Shown: piece by piece, positions 1 to 5,906 of the stretch
How positions within the stretch are numbered: position 1 is the first letter of the stretch
Layout: each line of letters opens with the position of its first letter
NCBI GenBank assembly: GCA_910579655.1
Contig: CAJTVE010000093.1
Coordinates: 1-8,997 of the forward strand
DNA from: an uncultured Allobaculum sp.
GTDB taxonomy: Bacteria; Bacillota_I; Bacilli_A; Erysipelotrichales; Erysipelotrichaceae
DNA: 8,997 nt
Direction of reading: 5' to 3'
Program-made: the position numbers and the translations under genes
Notes under the pieces: model-generated
What the model was told of the DNA's origin: nothing
What the model saw: the letters and a program-made list of their open reading frames with translations, nothing else
Databases searched by the model: none

Positions 1-17
1 AAGGCTACTCACAGACA

Positions 18-31
18 ACAGCCGAAGCTGT
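18..31 (-). other. Small hairpin with a UUCG tetraloop on the minus strand
   Basis: On the minus strand the sequence reads ACAGC-TTCG-GCTGT, a 5-bp perfect stem closed by a C(UUCG)G tetraloop, a very stable RNA fold. It lies about 25 bases downstream of the stop codon of the minus-strand gene at 56-352. No T tract follows inside the window, so I do not call it a terminator. It could be the 3' end of that transcript or a chance fold. Confidence 0.3.
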
Positions 32-55
32 CCTGTCAAGCAACAGGGGTGTATT

Positions 56-352
56 TCAACCCCCATGGCTTGCCATGAGGTCAGTGAGATCGCAATACAC
101 TTCCATCGGAAGATAAGCGTCTTCCTCGGTAAGAGAATCAAAGCCGATGCAATGAATCTGAAGGGTGGCGTTCAAGGAGCGCTTGGCGATGTGAGCAGCG
201 TTCTGGAGAATCTTTCCATTGAGATCATAATCGACATCCTGGAGGTCTTCCGGATGGATTTCGTCTGATTCTTTAAACAAAAGAACATTGACGATATTTG
301 CAAATACATCGTTGTGGTTGATAAATTTTTCGATTGCCTTTTTTGTTGTCAT
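56..352 (-). CDS. Short protein resembling the N-terminus of Rpn/PD-(D/E)XK-family nucleases, probably truncated
   Basis: This 98-residue reading frame has a real translation signal: AAAGGAG sits 8 bases before the ATG at 352. The opening (NHNDVFANIVNVLLFKESD, then a PEDLQD segment) resembles the usual start of the Rpn family of recombination-promoting nucleases and putative transposases, in which '.n.evFadliN.llf.g...i.pe.L.d' precedes a core with a G-I-E-N-Q strand. The corresponding place here (about residues 68-73) reads GFDSLT, so the family's acidic and Q residues look altered. The protein stops after LMASHGG, where full-length members continue for about 200 more residues. The likeliest reading is a truncated or decaying copy; a genuinely small protein is possible. 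The family match is by eye only. The gene is on the same strand as the GrpB-fusion gene but about 500 bases away, so probably separate from it. Confidence 0.5.
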   Translation of the reverse strand: MTTKKAIEKFINHNDVFANIVNVLLFKESDEIHPEDLQDVDYDLNGKILQNAAHIAKRSLNATLQIHCIGFDSLTEEDAYLPMEVYCDLTDLMASHGG

Positions 353-763
353 CTTAATTGTCTCCTTTGGCAGAATTCTGAGGAAACGCGTGATCGTATG
401 ATTCGAATAAATGTTGAAATGAAGCAGAAAGCCAGTGAACAGTTGTCCTGGATAGATGGTTTCTGAACAGGGAGGGCTTTCTGTTCTGGCCGCTTTTTCT
501 GGCTTGGGATGAATGCGATCCGGTATTCTCTGTTTTTGTCAGAGCAATCCAAGAGGCCAAAGATCAGCGGATCTTGAAGCCATTCTTTCAATCAACATCA
601 GCTCCTTTCTTCAGCCCTGACATTTTCATATTCGGAGAAATTGCAAAACTGTTTTCGGATCCGCAAACTTTTTTAAAGAATTTTTCTGCCTGAGAAAAAA
701 GAAAAGTCAAAAATACGTTTAATAAAGTAGTTTTCGGCGATTAGAAGGCTTGATGAATTTTTG
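353..763. other. Gene-poor stretch upstream of the truncated nuclease-like gene
   Basis: No convincing gene is visible. On the minus strand an AAAGGAG motif (602-608) precedes possible starts: ATG at 598, TTG at 595 and TTG at 591. The ATG/TTG frame closes after about 19 codons. The TTG-591 frame runs 80 codons and overlaps the next gene's start by ATGA, which would suit translational coupling, but its product has the look of random translation and matches no family I know. The stretch may be the eroded beginning of an older gene or a leader region. Bases 640-720 are A/T rich, with a weak minus-strand TTGACT at 705-710 that lacks a good -10. Confidence 0.35.
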
Positions 764-850
764 AAAGAATCTAAAAGAATCTATAGGCATATCAGACCGT
801 TAGGTATATCAGGTAGAAGAGAATGCGGTCGATTGTTGTGGTCGATTCTT
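764..850. repeat. Three consecutive short tandem duplications at the end of the GrpB-fusion gene
   Basis: Three tandem pairs lie almost end to end. AAAGAATCTA occurs perfectly twice (764-773, 774-783). A 17-base unit beginning TAGGYATATCAG follows twice (784-800, 801-817; 11 of the first 12 bases agree). A 13-base unit centred on GGTCGATT occurs twice (825-837, 838-850; 11 of 13 agree), and its second copy reaches into the stop codon of the minus-strand gene at 849. No T-tract hairpin is present, so no terminator can be assigned to that gene here. Confidence 0.6.
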
Positions 851-1721
851 ATTGAAGGATCTCGATTGTGGTCTTGAAATACTGTTCCTGGAAGGAAATG
901 ACCTGTTCGATCTGTTCTTTGGTAAAGCGCACGCCAGCTGGCGCAGCAATCAGTTTATCTTCAATATCATCTTCCCGATACGCAATCCCGATTACTCTGC
1001 CTTCGTAATCGGCTACCGGTTCGTTGACGCCAAGCAGGTAAACGTCAAGTTCTTCGCCATCCCCGCTGAAAACACCGGGAAGATATCCATAATTGACGGG
1101 ATAGATGATGTCAGGATGTTTTGGATGGACACTTCCAAGCGGCCGGTCGATTTTGATCGCAATCGTTTTTCCAAGATAAGATCTGACAAGCGCTTTGCGA
1201 TGCGTGTAGATTATGAAGTCAAATTTGCCCTCCTGATACTTCTCTTTGTCGCCTTGGGAAGGGAGCTGGCTGGCCAGAGTCAGTTTAAGATGTTCGTAGG
1301 CTGTGGCGGCTGAAGGCGTGGAGTTCAGGTAGTCTTTGAAATTAATGTGGTTGACCCAGTCCATGCTGCTGGAATGAACAACATAGACAAAGTGAGTCTC
1401 CAGGTCACCTGTCCCGTCGTAAAATCTTCCCGCGGTAAACAACAGCTGGCCGGGAAGACTGGCCTGCCGCTGGTAGTAGAGACCTTCTTTTTGCAGCTCT
1501 TTTTCAAAGGCCAGAATATCATCAAAATCATTGACTGCGATGGCAAGATCGATGATTGGTTTTGCCTTGATGGAAGGAATCGCCGTGCTGCCGATGTGTT
1601 GAATGGCCTGAATAACCAGACCCAGGATCTTCTTTAAACGCAACATGGAATTTTGGGCTTCAACTTCCCATTCCTTTTCGCGTTCGTAAAGTTGAACAGT
1701 TCCTCTTTTTAATCCCAGCAT
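849..1721 (-). CDS. GrpB (UPF0157) domain fused to a short family I inorganic pyrophosphatase-like domain
   Basis: The 290-residue product has two parts. Residues 1 to about 172 are a GrpB/UPF0157 domain of nucleotidyltransferase-like fold. It opens MLGLKRGTV as is typical, has HIGSTAIP (42-49) and AKPIID (53-58), and contains the later HFV...NHINFKDYLN block. Residues about 183-290 match the short pyrophosphatase-like proteins of Firmicutes: YPVNYGY (207-213), DGEELD (221-226, resembling the PPase signature D-[SGDN]-D-[PE]-x-D with the middle Asp replaced by Glu) and EDDIEDKLIAAP (250-261). The N-terminal Glu/Lys/Arg residues of classical PPases are not recognisable, so hydrolysis of pyrophosphate is uncertain. 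I start at ATG 1721 because TGGAGA precedes it by 8 bases and the protein then begins as GrpB proteins do. An in-frame ATG at 1784 would add 21 residues but has no ribosome binding site. The GrpB function is unknown; the fusion hints at chemistry on a nucleotide or phosphorylated compound. Cytosolic. Confidence 0.88.
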   Translation of the reverse strand: MLGLKRGTVQLYEREKEWEVEAQNSMLRLKKILGLVIQAIQHIGSTAIPSIKAKPIIDLAIAVNDFDDILAFEKELQKEGLYYQRQASLPGQLLFTAGRFYDGTGDLETHFVYVVHSSSMDWVNHINFKDYLNSTPSAATAYEHLKLTLASQLPSQGDKEKYQEGKFDFIIYTHRKALVRSYLGKTIAIKIDRPLGSVHPKHPDIIYPVNYGYLPGVFSGDGEELDVYLLGVNEPVADYEGRVIGIAYREDDIEDKLIAAPAGVRFTKEQIEQVISFQEQYFKTTIEILQ

Positions 1722-1729
1722 GAATTTTT

Positions 1730-1733
1730 CTCC
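1730..1733 (-). promoter_or_regulatory. Ribosome binding site that fixes the GrpB-fusion start
   Basis: The minus strand reads TCTGGAGAAAAATTC directly before ATG 1721. GGAG is 8 bases upstream, while the longer in-frame ATG at 1784 has no purine-rich motif before it. Confidence 0.6.
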
Positions 1734-1784
1734 AGATGACAATTGATGATCCAGAAAGACGGTCGGATCCATTTGTGGAATCAT

Positions 1785-2109
1785 TCTACTGCTTCATGGC
1801 TGCCATCGAAAACAGAGAAGAAGTAAAGGGGATGGAAAAACTGTCAGGAAAGCAGGAAACAAAGAAACAAGTCAGATCCAAGATGGGAATACGCCGATTG
1901 CATGCAGCAACGGTCAATCTACAGAAGATTTCCAAAAGGAAAGCGGTTGATATTTTCAAAGGAAGAAAATACGAGTCTGACAAGGATACGTTGACCAGCC
2001 GGAAAACGTCCAGAAATGAAGAGAGCGGGTATTGATTGGAAAGGCTGAAACGGGATGAAAAGAGATTGCTCAGAAGTCAGAATTGGGAAAATGCCGATAG
2101 AATGAGCAG
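1785..2109. other. Stretch with no supported gene upstream of the GrpB fusion
   Basis: Open frames exist on both strands, for example a lysine-rich plus-strand frame from 1832 to 2035. None has a properly spaced ribosome binding site or a recognisable domain. On the minus strand TTGACC (1912-1917) could be a -35 for the GrpB-fusion gene, but the best -10 behind it (GTATTC, about 19 bases on) is poor. I see nothing else definite. Confidence 0.35.
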
Positions 2110-2141
2110 AAAAAAAGACACTGGACGTCACAGTGTCTTTT
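2110..2141 (-). terminator. Strong rho-independent terminator, probably working in both directions
   Basis: GACACTG (2117-2123) and CAGTGTC (2131-2137) form a perfect 7-bp stem around a 7-base loop. Seven A residues precede it on the plus strand, which is a run of seven T on the minus strand. Four T follow on the plus strand. The extended A/T pairs make the stem 11 bp. The longer T run favours minus-strand transcripts, and it ends the candidate small RNA that starts near 2232. Confidence 0.85.
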
Positions 2142-2232
2142 CCCGAAAGATCTCATGATCTCTCTCCGCCATTTATGATCAGCGGCGGTTCAGCATAAAA
2201 AATAGAAAGGAGGTTTGTCCGGTCACCCGGGC
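2110..2232 (-). ncRNA. Candidate small regulatory RNA carrying a 16S-like anti-Shine-Dalgarno sequence
   Basis: A minus-strand unit of about 120 bases has its own promoter (2239-2266) and a strong terminator (2110-2141) but no convincing protein gene. The predicted RNA contains, in order: a CCGG-GUGA-CCGG hairpin with a GNRA loop (2230-2219); an apparently unpaired segment ACCUCCUUUCUA (2214-2203); a CCGCC/GGCGG hairpin (2188-2166); an AGAUC-AUGA-GAUCU hairpin extendable to 7 bp (2161-2148); and the terminator stem. The unpaired segment is complementary to a full Shine-Dalgarno site and identical to the known 3' tail of Firmicute 16S rRNA. On the plus strand the same bases look like a perfect ribosome binding site, but no ATG, GTG or TTG follows at a usable distance. 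A 14-codon frame (MAERDHEIFREKTL) fits inside but lacks a ribosome binding site. I infer a trans-acting RNA or a 16S-tail mimic; I recognise no named RNA family. Confidence 0.55.
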
Positions 2233-2238
2233 AGACTC

Positions 2239-2266
2239 ATTATATAACGAAATAAAGTCTTGACAA
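2239..2266 (-). promoter_or_regulatory. Sigma-A type promoter for the candidate small RNA
   Basis: On the minus strand TTGTCA (2266-2261) and a consensus TATAAT (2244-2239) are separated by 16 bases. The predicted start is near 2232, about 120 bases before a strong terminator in the same orientation. Confidence 0.6.
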
Positions 2267-3133
2267 AGACAGATTGCAGTTTCCTTAAGCTGGATGGCAA
2301 ATTTGGTAGATTTTAAAACAAAAATAGGGATGTCCACCTTGTTAAATTCCAAATTTTCGAAAGATTTTGTCCGAATGAGCCTGTTCTTTTTCCAAATCGG
2401 ATGAAAACTATTGATTCCTTCCTGAAACAGCATCCCACATGATTTTCGTGGGGTGAACAAAGGAAACTTGTCCTTCAAACAGAAGGAGTCATTTTATTTC
2501 AGACCAGGACGACAAGAAGAATGGTGCATATAAATTCTGGCCACGCACTCAGCAGGTATCCGTCTTCTGAATCCCGATTTTTTATCCTTTTTCAAATCTG
2601 GTTGCACGTCTGGTTTCTGATGACATGCTGGGATTTGCAAGGAGCAGGTCAACGCATAGCTGACTGATCTGGTGCGCCGATTTAATCGTCCAGACAAGCA
2701 AAGGCAAATCCAAAACATCAGGAGTGATTGCAAAAAGGATGAAGAATAAACTGGGTCTGGGGCAGGTAGGTCCGTTCACAATGACAGACCATGTTCAAAA
2801 AAGAGGGGATCGATTAAAAATCATCCAGATTCAGACGGATTCTGATACTCAAAGGCCAAGATTTGGCTGTTTCTGGTTCACTTATAGACTGAACAAGGTA
2901 GAATTCTTACCAGAGAACTATTAAGAAGCGTCACATTATTCAAGATTGCGCGCTAAACTAGAAGACAAAGGTTTTGGAAGAGAAGGAGTCTTAGTGAATC
3001 TCTTTTTTGAACTGACGATTTAAAAAGAATTCAGGATTCGATTTCTCTCAATGTTTCTCCAACCAATGATAAATCCAGTCAGTCGATCTTTCAGACAGGA
3101 TAAGGGGCCTGGCTGATTCTATAGGAAAACAGA
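2267..3133. other. Long stretch without a supported protein gene, possibly decayed sequence
   Basis: Frames of 65-99 codons occur on both strands: minus 2179-2478, 2494-2733 and 2582-2779, and plus 2724-2924. They overlap one another, lack convincing ribosome binding sites and show no family resemblance. The minus frame ending at 2582 has a locally protein-like run (LLVWTIKSAHQISQL), and the plus frame at 2724-2924 contains TDHVQKRGDRLKIIQIQ, so remnants of older genes are conceivable. A GAGAAGGAG motif before GTG at 2994 opens only a nine-codon frame. The only structured element I can point to is the hairpin at 2434-2452. Confidence 0.35.
2434..2452 (+). repeat. Hairpin whose 17-base core recurs upstream of the PAP2/Nfu operon
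   Basis: CCCAC (2434-2438) pairs with GTGGG (2448-2452) around a 9-base loop. The core CCACATGATTTTCGTGG matches, at 16 of 17 positions, the minus-strand hairpin near 6484-6500. No T tract follows here, so this copy would not terminate transcription. Confidence 0.4.
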
Positions 3134-3164
3134 TTGACACTGATCAGGGAATAGAAAGCATAGA
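3134..3164 (+). promoter_or_regulatory. Possible promoter of the large unknown gene
   Basis: A perfect -35 box TTGACA lies at 3134-3139. The nearest -10-like hexamer, CATAGA (3159-3164), is at a long 19-base spacing and is a poor match. The -35 box and its position about 70 bases before the start codon are the only support. Confidence 0.3.
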
Positions 3165-3191
3165 AATAAGAATGGATAAGAGATCCATCAG

Positions 3192-3197
3192 AAAGGA
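3192..3197 (+). promoter_or_regulatory. Ribosome binding site that selects the second ATG of the unknown gene
   Basis: AAAGGA is 8 bases before the ATG at 3206. The upstream in-frame ATG at 3197 overlaps this motif and therefore cannot use it. Confidence 0.55.
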
Positions 3198-3205
3198 TGA
3201 GGGGC

Positions 3206-5161
3206 ATGGCATTACGTAAAGATCAAGTCATCGTCTGGTTTTCACAGACGGAAAAGGGGGATCAGAAACAGTTGTTTCTGCTGGTCTGCCCCTATTCCCG
3301 GCTCAAAGACGTCGATAACCGTCTGCAGGCCGCAGCTTCCAGAAAAGTGAAGGGAAGCCGCCTGGAACATCTCGATCCAGTCTTGCTGGAAGAAGCGGCG
3401 GTTCCGTTTGTACAGGACTATCTGGACACGATTTTTCGAATCGCAGATCTTTGCGGATTTGGAATCACCTATCCAATTAAGGCCAGTCAGCTGGAACAGA
3501 AAGCTTTGAATCTGGCTTCTTCCTTTCTCAAGGAACAGTATCCGGGCTGTGAATTTCTCATCCGCTATGATGAACGAAAAGTCAGAGCGTCTTTGGTCAG
3601 CGGCTGGATGCGCAAAACCCAGCTGCCAGCGCAGATGGATCCAACTGATCTTTCGACCTCAGTTGGACTGCAGAGTGCAAGATTACTTGGGGCTTTGAGT
3701 AAAGATTCATCAGATGCACGGATCAGTAGTCTTTACGAAAAAGTCCACCTGCAAAGTCTGATGGCGCGTAAGTGGAAACTGTTGATGGCCAGGGATATCT
3801 ATCTGGATCTGGTTGAGCGCAAGGCGAGGGAAAGCGTTCAGACTTTATTTGAACGGATTCCAGAGCTAGTGGATGAAGGCCAGTTTGAAAAATGGCTGAA
3901 AAAGAAAGTCACACCGGCTTTTCTGGCCAAAGCAGCCGATCTGGCAGCAGATCCAGATCTCAGAGAACTGATTTTAACCAGTGCTCCAAACCGGCTTGAA
4001 GCGCAATATGAAACCTTAAAAGCAAACCAGAAGCAGGCTGAACTTCCTTTTCCACAGGAAGACTTCGATGCCTTTGCGAATGGCTATGCGAATCATTTTG
4101 TCTCTTTGCTGGATCCGGCAAGATGCGGAATTGAGCAGGAAGACTGGAAATCAAAATCAAAACAGCTGCTGATGGACTGGGTTGAACAGCCTGAAAAAAC
4201 CGGCCGCATGAAAGATACGATTTATCTGATGTGCAAGGATAAAACCCTGCATCTTTTGCAGACATCACTTGCAGAATGCCTGGCAGCAGATCTGGAAGCG
4301 GACAAAGAAATCCCCTGTGGAACCTGGCAATATACCGAGATGCCAGTTCATCAGCTTGACGATTTTCTGGAGCGGATTTCCCAGAGTCATCCAATTCCAA
4401 AGCTGTATGTCAAAGGCTGGCTGAATAACCGGATTCGTAAATGGTCGATTGAAAACAACCGCTTTTTACCGCTTTATGAACTCGAAAGAAGCCATGAGCA
4501 AATGCTTGATCGCTTCACCCCTCCAGCCCGCACCTTTGTCTATCCGCCTGCTGCTAAAAAAGAGGGAACTCGATGGTTTAGCCCGGAAGTGGAAGAGGCT
4601 CTGGATGTGGAAGATTATGAATTTCTGGCCACTCACCCGCTCAATGCCCAGGAAACCAGACTGCTGGCTTCTTGCCTTGCCGCCGGTTTATCGAGAAATA
4701 AAGCCGGGCAGTATCTTGCCCGAAGCAAAGCGCCATTTTATGGGCTGGTCCGCACCTATTTATTCTCGAGCAAGGTACAGCGCTTTCTTGACCGCCGGAA
4801 ATTCGTTGCCGAACAGACGATGCTGTTAAAGCCTAATCTGTCTTTAGCCGCCATGAAACGGATTCATGGCATGGTGATGAATGGGATTCCAGTCGACTGG
4901 CTCAATACCAACCTGGCTGGCGGCATGTCACTGAGCGCGATGGATCGAATGGAACTTCAGTATCCATATGGGGTTCTTCCTTATTCGTGGCAGTTTTTTA
5001 GCCGCATGCCCGAGTCGCTGCAACAGTGGCTTTTAGCCAAGGCCAAACTGGCCAATCCCCACTCTAATGAAGCAACCTTGCAAATTCAGCTTGACTGCCT
5101 CAATGAAAACTTTGCGGTTTTACTGATGCAAAACGATAAGCGCAAGGAAGCAGAAAAATAG
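3206..5161 (+). CDS. Large helical protein of unknown function
   Basis: I do not recognise this 651-residue protein. It has no signal peptide and no membrane segment, is rich in Leu, Ala, Lys and Glu, and should be a soluble, mainly helical cytosolic protein. Residues about 7-30 (VIVWFSQTEK...LFLLVCPYS) look like a small beta-rich start. Residues 399-412 (LYVKGWLNNRIRKW) are basic and aromatic and could contact nucleic acid, which is only a guess. The last third carries short repeated helical units: LSLAAMKRI and MSLSAMDRM (about residues 544-580) are about 30 residues apart and each is preceded by a [KP/GG]-type turn. They resemble loosely the '..fs..QM..Ir.Gl' helical repeats common in Firmicute accessory proteins. 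I chose ATG 3206 because AAAGGA lies 8 bases upstream, whereas ATG 3197 sits inside that motif. The gene stands alone on its strand, with about 1.5 kb of gene-poor DNA upstream and its own terminator just downstream. No frameshift or truncation is evident. Confidence 0.85.
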   Translation: MALRKDQVIVWFSQTEKGDQKQLFLLVCPYSRLKDVDNRLQAAASRKVKGSRLEHLDPVLLEEAAVPFVQDYLDTIFRIADLCGFGITYPIKASQLEQKALNLASSFLKEQYPGCEFLIRYDERKVRASLVSGWMRKTQLPAQMDPTDLSTSVGLQSARLLGALSKDSSDARISSLYEKVHLQSLMARKWKLLMARDIYLDLVERKARESVQTLFERIPELVDEGQFEKWLKKKVTPAFLAKAADLAADPDLRELILTSAPNRLEAQYETLKANQKQAELPFPQEDFDAFANGYANHFVSLLDPARCGIEQEDWKSKSKQLLMDWVEQPEKTGRMKDTIYLMCKDKTLHLLQTSLAECLAADLEADKEIPCGTWQYTEMPVHQLDDFLERISQSHPIPKLYVKGWLNNRIRKWSIENNRFLPLYELERSHEQMLDRFTPPARTFVYPPAAKKEGTRWFSPEVEEALDVEDYEFLATHPLNAQETRLLASCLAAGLSRNKAGQYLARSKAPFYGLVRTYLFSSKVQRFLDRRKFVAEQTMLLKPNLSLAAMKRIHGMVMNGIPVDWLNTNLAGGMSLSAMDRMELQYPYGVLPYSWQFFSRMPESLQQWLLAKAKLANPHSNEATLQIQLDCLNENFAVLLMQNDKRKEAEK

Positions 5162-5179
5162 TTGCTTATGCCAAACCTT

Positions 5180-5244
5180 ATCCCCGCCTCAACTCTTCGA
5201 AGGTCAGATTCAATCAGGTCTGAAGGTTTTAGACGGGGATTTTT
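5180..5244 (+). terminator. Terminator of the large unknown gene
   Basis: ATCCCCG (5180-5186) pairs with CGGGGAT (5234-5240), followed at once by four T. Between the arms are further pairing segments, CTTC/GAAG and CAGA/TCTG, giving a long stem-loop. It begins about 20 bases after the stop codon at 5161. Confidence 0.7.
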
Positions 5245-5265
5245 GCGTCCAGCGAACGGTTGGAC

Positions 5266-5329
5266 GATGGAATTTGCCAGAGATGGAATTTGCCAGAGAT
5301 GGAATTTGCCAGAGATGGAATTTGCCAGA
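5266..5329. repeat. 16-bp tandem repeat in four perfect copies
   Basis: The unit GATGGAATTTGCCAGA is repeated at 5266-5281, 5282-5297, 5298-5313 and 5314-5329 without a mismatch, followed by a degraded start of a fifth copy at 5331. The unit length is not a multiple of three. The array lies between two convergent terminators, so it is probably non-coding and free to vary in copy number. Confidence 0.9.
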
Positions 5330-5402
5330 CGATGGTGAATTTACAAAACGCGAGAATGACCAAATGAAGAAATTGTTGGACTGTGGAGGATGAAAAGCTA
5401 TG

Positions 5403-5434
5403 AAAAAAACGGCCTTCAGAAAATCTGAAAGCCG
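5403..5434 (-). terminator. Terminator of the PAP2-Nfu operon
   Basis: On the minus strand CGGC-TTTCAGA-TTTTC-TGAAGGCCG folds as CGGC/GCCG plus TTCAGA/TCTGAA with a one-base bulge, and is followed by seven T (5409-5403). It lies about 45 bases beyond the stop codon of the Nfu-domain gene. Confidence 0.8.
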
Positions 5435-5480
5435 AACTTTACGAGAGATAAACAAGGCAGGAATGAAACGGGTGCGAAAT

Positions 5481-5891
5481 CTAAGCGCCAACCAGAACAA
5501 CTTCGCGCAGTTCTGGGAATTCATCCAACAGAAGCAGACGGATGCCGGTCGAGAAATCTTCTCCGGCCATCATGCATCCGGCGCAGGCACCTAAGAAGGT
5601 CACATAGGCGATTCCATCTTCATCAATACCAAGCAGTTCAACGTCGCCGCCATCGTGCTGGATGTAAGGACGGATTTTATCAATGATATCATTGGCTCTT
5701 TCTTCCCAGGCATTCCGCTGGGCACGGGTCAGTTTTTCACCTTCCGCAAGAGGCTTGATTTCAACAGGCTGTTCGCTTCCTTCAGGATCAATTGTGGATG
5801 GAACTGGTTCTACAGTTTCCTGATCGGCAGCTTTTGCTGCTTCAGGTTCAGTTACAGATTCAGATACGTTCTTTTCAGTTGCTTCAGACAT
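5481..5891 (-). CDS. NifU C-terminal (Nfu) domain protein with an acidic N-terminal extension
   Basis: The 136-residue protein ends in a NifU-like domain (about residues 58-136) of the kind that binds an Fe-S cluster between subunits and passes it to target proteins. The visible signature is IRPYIQHDGGDVELL (73-87) followed by the C-x-x-C pair C103 and C106 in GACAGCMMAG. This differs from the more usual GACxxCPSS wording. The C-terminal helix and strand (RLLLLDEFPELREVVLV) are intact. The first 55 residues are acidic, rich in Glu, Ala and Pro, and predicted disordered; most stand-alone bacterial Nfu proteins of this size class lack such a tail. AAAGGA 8 bases upstream supports the ATG at 5891. 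The gene begins 15 bases after the PAP2-like stop codon and is co-transcribed with it; the ribosome binding site sits in that gap. No other Fe-S assembly gene is in the window. Confidence 0.87.
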   Translation of the reverse strand: MSEATEKNVSESVTEPEAAKAADQETVEPVPSTIDPEGSEQPVEIKPLAEGEKLTRAQRNAWEERANDIIDKIRPYIQHDGGDVELLGIDEDGIAYVTFLGACAGCMMAGEDFSTGIRLLLLDEFPELREVVLVGA

Positions 5892-5906
5892 GATTATCTT
5901 CCTTTC

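Noticed and set aside
1832..2035. Lysine/arginine-rich plus-strand frame
   Set aside because: The AAAGGGG before its ATG is directly adjacent rather than 5-10 bases away, the product matches nothing and its composition fits A-rich non-coding DNA.
2204..2214. AGAAAGGAGGT on the plus strand as a gene start signal
   Set aside because: No ATG, GTG or TTG lies 5-12 bases downstream and no protein-like frame follows. It is better explained as the complement of the candidate small RNA's exposed segment.
2179..2478. Minus-strand 99-codon frame overlapping the candidate small RNA promoter
   Set aside because: It starts with TTG without a ribosome binding site, has a composition typical of non-coding translation, and runs through a consensus promoter and hairpins.
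5210..5524. Minus-strand reading frame across the tandem repeat
   Set aside because: It spans the 16-bp repeat and both convergent terminators and overlaps the end of the Nfu gene out of frame. The repeated peptide is only a by-product of the DNA repeat.
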